A DNA stretch of 64,000 nt from Adineta ricciae (lineage: Eukaryota > Rotifera > Eurotatoria > Adinetida > Adinetidae): contig CAJNOJ010000132.1 in assembly GCA_905250025.1 (NCBI GenBank), forward strand, positions 62,001-126,000, in the 5' to 3' direction. How positions within the stretch are numbered: the stretch's first letter is position 1; each line of letters opens with the position of its first letter. This document shows positions 59,905 through 64,000 of the stretch, one piece after another. The notes under the pieces were generated by a model that was given only the letters and a program-made list of their open reading frames with translations, ran no database searches and was not told the DNA's origin. Both the position numbers and the translations under genes were made by a program.

Positions 59905-60336
59905 ACAGGAATTTGGACAACTACTGGCAGTATGAATCATGCGCGATATTCTCACACAGCATCTCTTTTGACCAATGGAAAAGTCTTAGTAGCCGGTGGT
60001 CTTAATTCCAATGGAGCTTTGGACAGTGCTGAACTATATGATCCTTCAACGGAAATTTGGACGACGACGGCAAATATGAATTACACACGATGGTATGCTA
60101 CAGCATCAGTATTAGCAAACGGAAATGTAATGATAACTGGAGGAGCCAATGATCACGTATTAAACACTGTGGAACTATATGATCCTTCAGTGCAGACTTG
60201 GACGACTGTTCACAACATGAACGGTGCACGACATTTGCACACAGCGTCCGTGCTAAAAAACGATATGGTGATAGTGATTGGTGGACGAAATTCTGATATA
60301 ACTTTGAATACTGCTGAGTTTTATTCATTAGTTTAA
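59905..60336 (+). CDS. Kelch-propeller protein, 3' end of copy a
   Basis: Begins inside a repeat (TGIWTTTGSMNHARYSHTAS) and runs to the same C-terminus as copy b (TLNTAEFYSLV). 59905-60146 is identical by eye to 31534-31775, including bases where copy b differs. This is therefore the missing tail of the gene started at 30671. It is displaced by about 28 kb by the assembly and is not a separate gene. Confidence 0.85.
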   Translation, partial: TGIWTTTGSMNHARYSHTASLLTNGKVLVAGGLNSNGALDSAELYDPSTEIWTTTANMNYTRWYATASVLANGNVMITGGANDHVLNTVELYDPSVQTWTTVHNMNGARHLHTASVLKNDMVIVIGGRNSDITLNTAEFYSLV

Positions 60337-60774
60337 ACCAGTATTATGAATGACCCTTTGAAGAAAGTGGGCGCAAAATTAGCCGTGCATATTAGTGTGT
60401 TTTAGTCCTCGAGTTTTTCATTGTATAACTACCACATCAACATCCATAGATTCTTCTTTCTTTTTAGTTATCTACACTTGTCACAATCGCCTCACTATTC
60501 TTGTCGCGTGGGCTATGAAAATAAATACTGATATACCGACTTCTTGTTAATACGGACGAATCCGGAGGGAACGTTTCGTTTTTGTTCGCCAGCAGAGTTT
60601 GAGAATGAAAGAATGAGAATATTATATAGTGACGAAAAATCCGAAGTTGGTAGTGACAATTCTTCGTAGTTGTATGAGAAGCAAACTGGTAAACATAAAT
60701 CATCACTGTTGAGTTTTATCTCAGTGTAAGTGTAAGAAGTCTTTCTAATATATTACCTTAATAACTCAAATGAA
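60337..60774. other. Convergent 3' region, second copy
   Basis: Near-duplicate of 46531-46967; no exon seen. Confidence 0.45.
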
Positions 60775-61149
60775 TCACAAATTACCAACAAAAAAATGTC
60801 TCACAAATAAAGTTGAAAAGAAAAGAAAAAATAGTTTTGTTCCTTGTAATGCGTTGCCATCACATTTACCTTCATTAATATGATATGCCTTTGATGTATC
60901 GCATGACAAATACTGTTTTGAGCAACGTATTTCACAATCAATGTCAGTACAAAAAGTATTATTTTCATAGTAAATAATTCCTATGAGTTTCGGTGTGCAT
61001 GTTGTATATCGAGGATCATAACAACACTTGCAAAGACATTTTCTCGATTTTGCTGTAAGCTGCTGCGTTTTCAACGCTGCATTTCGTTCACAATCAATTT
61101 GCGTTATCCAAAGGAAACAGATCAATAGAATAGCTGTTGAAACCTTCAT
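60775..61149 (-). CDS. 10-Cys secreted GPI-like protein, type C, copy a
   Basis: 124 residues, minus strand. KCLCKCC and all following scaffold cysteines are kept at the spacing of the copy at 46968. One more cysteine appears before the scaffold (IDCERNAA) and one is lost in the tail (LFFLFF against LCFLFF). A TATA box sits at 61201-61208. Confidence 0.75.
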   Translation of the reverse strand: MKVSTAILLICFLWITQIDCERNAALKTQQLTAKSRKCLCKCCYDPRYTTCTPKLIGIIYYENNTFCTDIDCEIRCSKQYLSCDTSKAYHINEGKCDGNALQGTKLFFLFFSTLFVRHFFVGNL

Positions 61150-61200
61150 TTAGATTTTCGTTCGTTGTGTACTTGCAGATAGATTTGGTGCGAACCTTAG

Positions 61201-61208
61201 TATTTATA
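61201..61208 (-). promoter_or_regulatory. TATA box of 10-Cys C gene, copy a
   Basis: TATAAATA on the minus strand, same distance to the ATG as in the other copy. Confidence 0.55.
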
Positions 61209-61655
61209 GAGGGTAGGAGTTTCGTTTTATCATTATTCTTATCAAAACAATCTTACTGTAGTCTTTGTCATTGACGTCAATCGTGGGCGGTAAAGATTAT
61301 GTTTATACTGCTTTAGTTCGATCGATCATTGGCGTGTCTATTCCATTTTCGAAATGAAAAAAGAAGATTTCCAACGTAAAATTTGTTTTTTACTGCCGGT
61401 CGTAAGTTATATACTTAAAGGTATGGAATTCTTTTTTTTTTCTTAACCATGCACTTAGAAGTACTGCATACATCTATTGAAATGACGTCAAATAGTGAAA
61501 TAATTACAGCAGCATTTTGTCTGACTCATTGTTGGAAAAATAAGAGTATTTTAGAGAAATTGAATTTTGTTGGTACTTCCCGCAATGTTCATGGCACTAT
61601 TTATACTCCGATATTCAGATCGGATTTTAATAGACATTTCCAAAAGGTGAATAAC

Positions 61656-62363
61656 ATGGCACTAGAAGTACATCAACAAGAACAAATTCAAGTGAGTACG
61701 ATAGGCGACACAGGAGTCGTGGCGGTGGCACAGCGAAGCACCATCGAAATGGGTATGCCTCGAAATACCTCGAAATTGGCATTTATTCGAAATACGTATC
61801 CAGCTCATTACAACCATGTTGTACGTAATATGAATTCGATCAATTATCAGACAAATACAAAGGCGAAGCATTCGATGCGCGGCGGACATTTTCTGCTCTA
61901 TCGTTATATCATATCTCTTGCCATTATATTATGTTTAGTCTTCGGTGTGATCAGCATTTATGTCAAAGGATGTGCATCAGTTCCGTTCATTCTTACTGTG
62001 GTTTACATCGCCATTAGTATTTATAATATCGTTATTTATATAAAAAACCGACCACTTCTCAATCCTCTTTTGGCGATACAAGTACCAAGAGACATTCTAC
62101 CTGAATTCATGAATGAGTTTTATACTGTGCCTATTAATGCTACTGTTCTCACTGGAGCAATTGCGGCTTTCGTAAATCCAGCTGTGATCGCAGCAGCCGT
62201 TAGGAAAGATAATGTTCAACTGTGTGAAATACAAATCATGTTATACGATGATCTTTACCTACGTCATTGTCGATTTCCGTGGGAAATTACCGTTCATTTG
62301 CTGATATTCATTGTCTTATTCTTCTTGGCAATTGGCTTTGTCAGTGCTAAAGCGTCGTCTTGA
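61656..62363 (+). CDS. Unrecognised multi-TM protein, copy a
   Basis: 235 residues from the ATG at 61656 (MALEVHQQEQIQV), the methionine shared with the copy at 47850. The frame is open further upstream with a different sequence. Hydrophobic segments are preserved (YIISLAIILCLVFGVISIYV and so on), and the last 150 residues are almost unchanged. Function not recognised. Confidence 0.7.
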   Translation: MALEVHQQEQIQVSTIGDTGVVAVAQRSTIEMGMPRNTSKLAFIRNTYPAHYNHVVRNMNSINYQTNTKAKHSMRGGHFLLYRYIISLAIILCLVFGVISIYVKGCASVPFILTVVYIAISIYNIVIYIKNRPLLNPLLAIQVPRDILPEFMNEFYTVPINATVLTGAIAAFVNPAVIAAAVRKDNVQLCEIQIMLYDDLYLRHCRFPWEITVHLLIFIVLFFLAIGFVSAKASS

Positions 62364-62502
62364 ACCACATATAAATACAAATTTTATTACTCGAAGAACT
62401 ATTCTGAACGCTCTTCACTAAATATCTCAGCTAATTAAGCGTGAATGCGCAAAACAATGCATACCATGTATTTCACAATACGCTGGTGTCGAGCGAGATA
62501 GA

Positions 62503-62772
62503 ATGACTCACGTTTACAAGTGTAGATTTTTCAATTTTTTCATTCCATTGTTGTTTGCTTTTGTCGCATTTCTCGTTTTTTTCTTTTCATTCTTTCCTGC
62601 TTATATAAATTGCGCGTATTTCGACCGTAAAACAGTCATTTGTTCACTTTGTTTTTCATTATTTAACAACTATCAGGTTTTGGAATACAACAAGAGGAAG
62701 ACTTTATTCACGTATCGATTATGTATTCTTATCCGTAAGTTATTGTTAAGTTGGCAATCTGCTATCGATTAG
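62503..62772 (+). pseudogene. Possible small multi-TM protein, frameshifted copy
   Basis: Counterpart of 48697-49002. Agreement holds to FNNYQV; then one extra T moves the reading frame. Whether the parent frame is a real gene is itself uncertain. Confidence 0.3.
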
Positions 62773-63252
62773 TGGGCTCATTCGTGCCAGATATAGATTG
62801 AATAGATGAATATTTTATCTTCAATCAGAATCATAGTTGTATAATCATTATATTATTAATAGTGGACTAAACATTAGTTTTGCAAAATTGTTTGAATATA
62901 TGATGAAGTATTCCTAGATTTTTCAGTATATTGACATATTGTAGAAAAATTTCTGTTATTAATCGAGTGTTTTAAATTGTCCATATTCAATACAGTCTCT
63001 AGATATATAAAAACTTATTTACTAGTTTGGCAGCTATCAGCCTTATACGCACATGCATACCACTATGCTACATTCCCCATGGATTTGTACCAATGCACAT
63101 CGATCTCTTTTTTTGTCTTATTTTAGTAAACAAGGTTTCACCATCTTTTACCGCCGGTTTCAAAACAGCATAGTACCAGTAGAAAGCCGCTTGCACAAAT
63201 TTGCTTGACACGAATCAAAAGGTTATTTGTACGTCACTAGCATCATAGACAC

Positions 63253-63789
63253 ATGTCTGACGATAAAGAACTGATGCCACGTGTAGAAGAAATTCAAACT
63301 CTAGCTGAAACCAATGAAGATATGATGAAGCAAATCGATAATATGGGATCAAGAGTAGTTAACCTTACGACCTACGTCATAAGGTGCAGGGGCTGTATAT
63401 TTACGGTTGAAGAAGTTAAGGAAGCTCAATACGCAAATCAGATTATCAGCAACTGACGTGAAAATATCCAGCTAACTGAAATTGAAGATATATTCAATGA
63501 CAACATTTCTTATACTTGTTACTCGTACGGGGAACTAAAAGCAGTCAATTCGGCTATGGCTCGAGTCGTTAAAAAATATAAATTGTTTGGAAGTAGTAGA
63601 ACAGCTCTGGGCGAAATTTACAAATTCGCGAAGAACTTTCGTGTAATAAAAGCAGTATTAGAGAGAATAACTGCATTACTTAACGATGGTGGCGGTGGTC
63701 GTTTGGATAAGATACGAGAACGGTTAGACAATCTTAACAATCAAATCAAAGCACTTCGTACTACATATACAAATATTAAATTTTCTTAG
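63253..63789 (+). pseudogene. Helical-protein gene with nonsense mutation, copy a
   Basis: Same length as 49449-49985 and no indel. Codon TGG of the intact copy (NNWREN) is TGA here (63454-63456), ending the protein after 67 residues. Downstream codons remain clean (MARVVKKYKLFGSSRTALGE...), so the mutation is recent, or the short product is tolerated because the other copy is intact. Confidence 0.75.
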
Positions 63790-64000
63790 AATGGAGTATC
63801 CCACTCTAACGAGTGTCGCAAGCGAATATACAATTTTTATTTGAATCAGCCATTTTTATACAAGAAAATCATGAAATAAATAATTTCTCTTCCTTTGGGT
63901 TACCTTATCATATGAAATATCGATTGCACGTTTCTTCCTCATTTTGTTTTTACCTACCTCATTACATCCCTGATTTATTATTTTTTCACCAATCTCTGCG
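63790..64000. other. 3' flank, matches 49986-50190
   Basis: Downstream flank of the helical-protein copy. The window ends before the counterpart of the gene at 50282 would start. Confidence 0.5.

Noticed and set aside
1-64000. CRISPR arrays, bacterial operons or phage genes
   Set aside because: No regularly spaced repeats. Spliced genes and Pol III tRNAs show a eukaryotic genome.

Overview
This window is animal nuclear DNA. The genes are AT-rich and densely packed, with many short (about 45-75 bp) GT-AG introns. It carries rhodopsin-like GPCRs, a PP1-type phosphatase family, Pol III tRNA genes, and several surface proteins of microbial or fungal flavour (kelch propellers, GH43-like, DUF4430-like). 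That mixture, together with two diverged copies of almost everything, suggests a bdelloid rotifer (Adineta/Rotaria type). This is inference; no marker gene proves it.

Layout. 1-7104: 3' part of a giant gene resembling the RNF213 (mysterin) C-terminal region. 7617-8015: start of a PP1-like gene. 8017-14432: second copy of the giant gene. 14886-16597 and 17204-18244: PP1-like copies, each followed by an initiator-Met-like tRNA gene. 19039-31775: first copy of a membrane/secreted-protein cluster: two-TM protein, decayed gene X, 10-Cys protein A, GH43-like protein, GPCR, 10-Cys protein B, a GPCR on the minus strand, DUF4430-like protein and kelch membrane protein. 31777-34515: a third two-TM copy with debris. 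34517-50706: second copy of the same cluster, continuing through 10-Cys protein C, a multi-TM protein, a helical protein and a small unknown. 51320-52606: a diverged kelch gene on the minus strand. 54736-59069: two more GPCR genes. 59905-64000: a second copy of the cluster tail (kelch 3' end, 10-Cys C, multi-TM, helical-protein pseudogene).

The main structural reading is that the window is not one linear chromosome. It zig-zags between two haplotypes (or very close paralogues) of a single locus ordered giant gene - PP1 - tRNA - two-TM - ... - kelch - 10-Cys C - multi-TM - helical protein. Every single-base N (8016, 10418, 15285, 17203, 31776, 34516) is a contig join. At four joins a stretch of about 210-240 bp reappears unchanged elsewhere. 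31534-31775 equals 59905-60146, and 16982-17202 equals 34517-34737, so the true neighbours of those ends lie elsewhere in the window. The copies differ by scattered substitutions, by two TIR-bounded insertions (25741-26910 only in copy 1, 37568-38448 only in copy 2), by presence or absence of a tRNA gene, and by a nonsense mutation in the helical-protein gene.

Biologically the most interesting items are three. The PP1-like family has lost key metal and phosphate ligands but kept the docking surface, so it looks like a pseudophosphatase. A family of small secreted proteins shares a ten-cysteine CxCxCC scaffold and a GPI-like tail, with three divergent members in one locus. The DUF4430-like secreted protein resembles fungal proteins and may be horizontally acquired. 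All identity statements are by eye; no alignment or database search was run.
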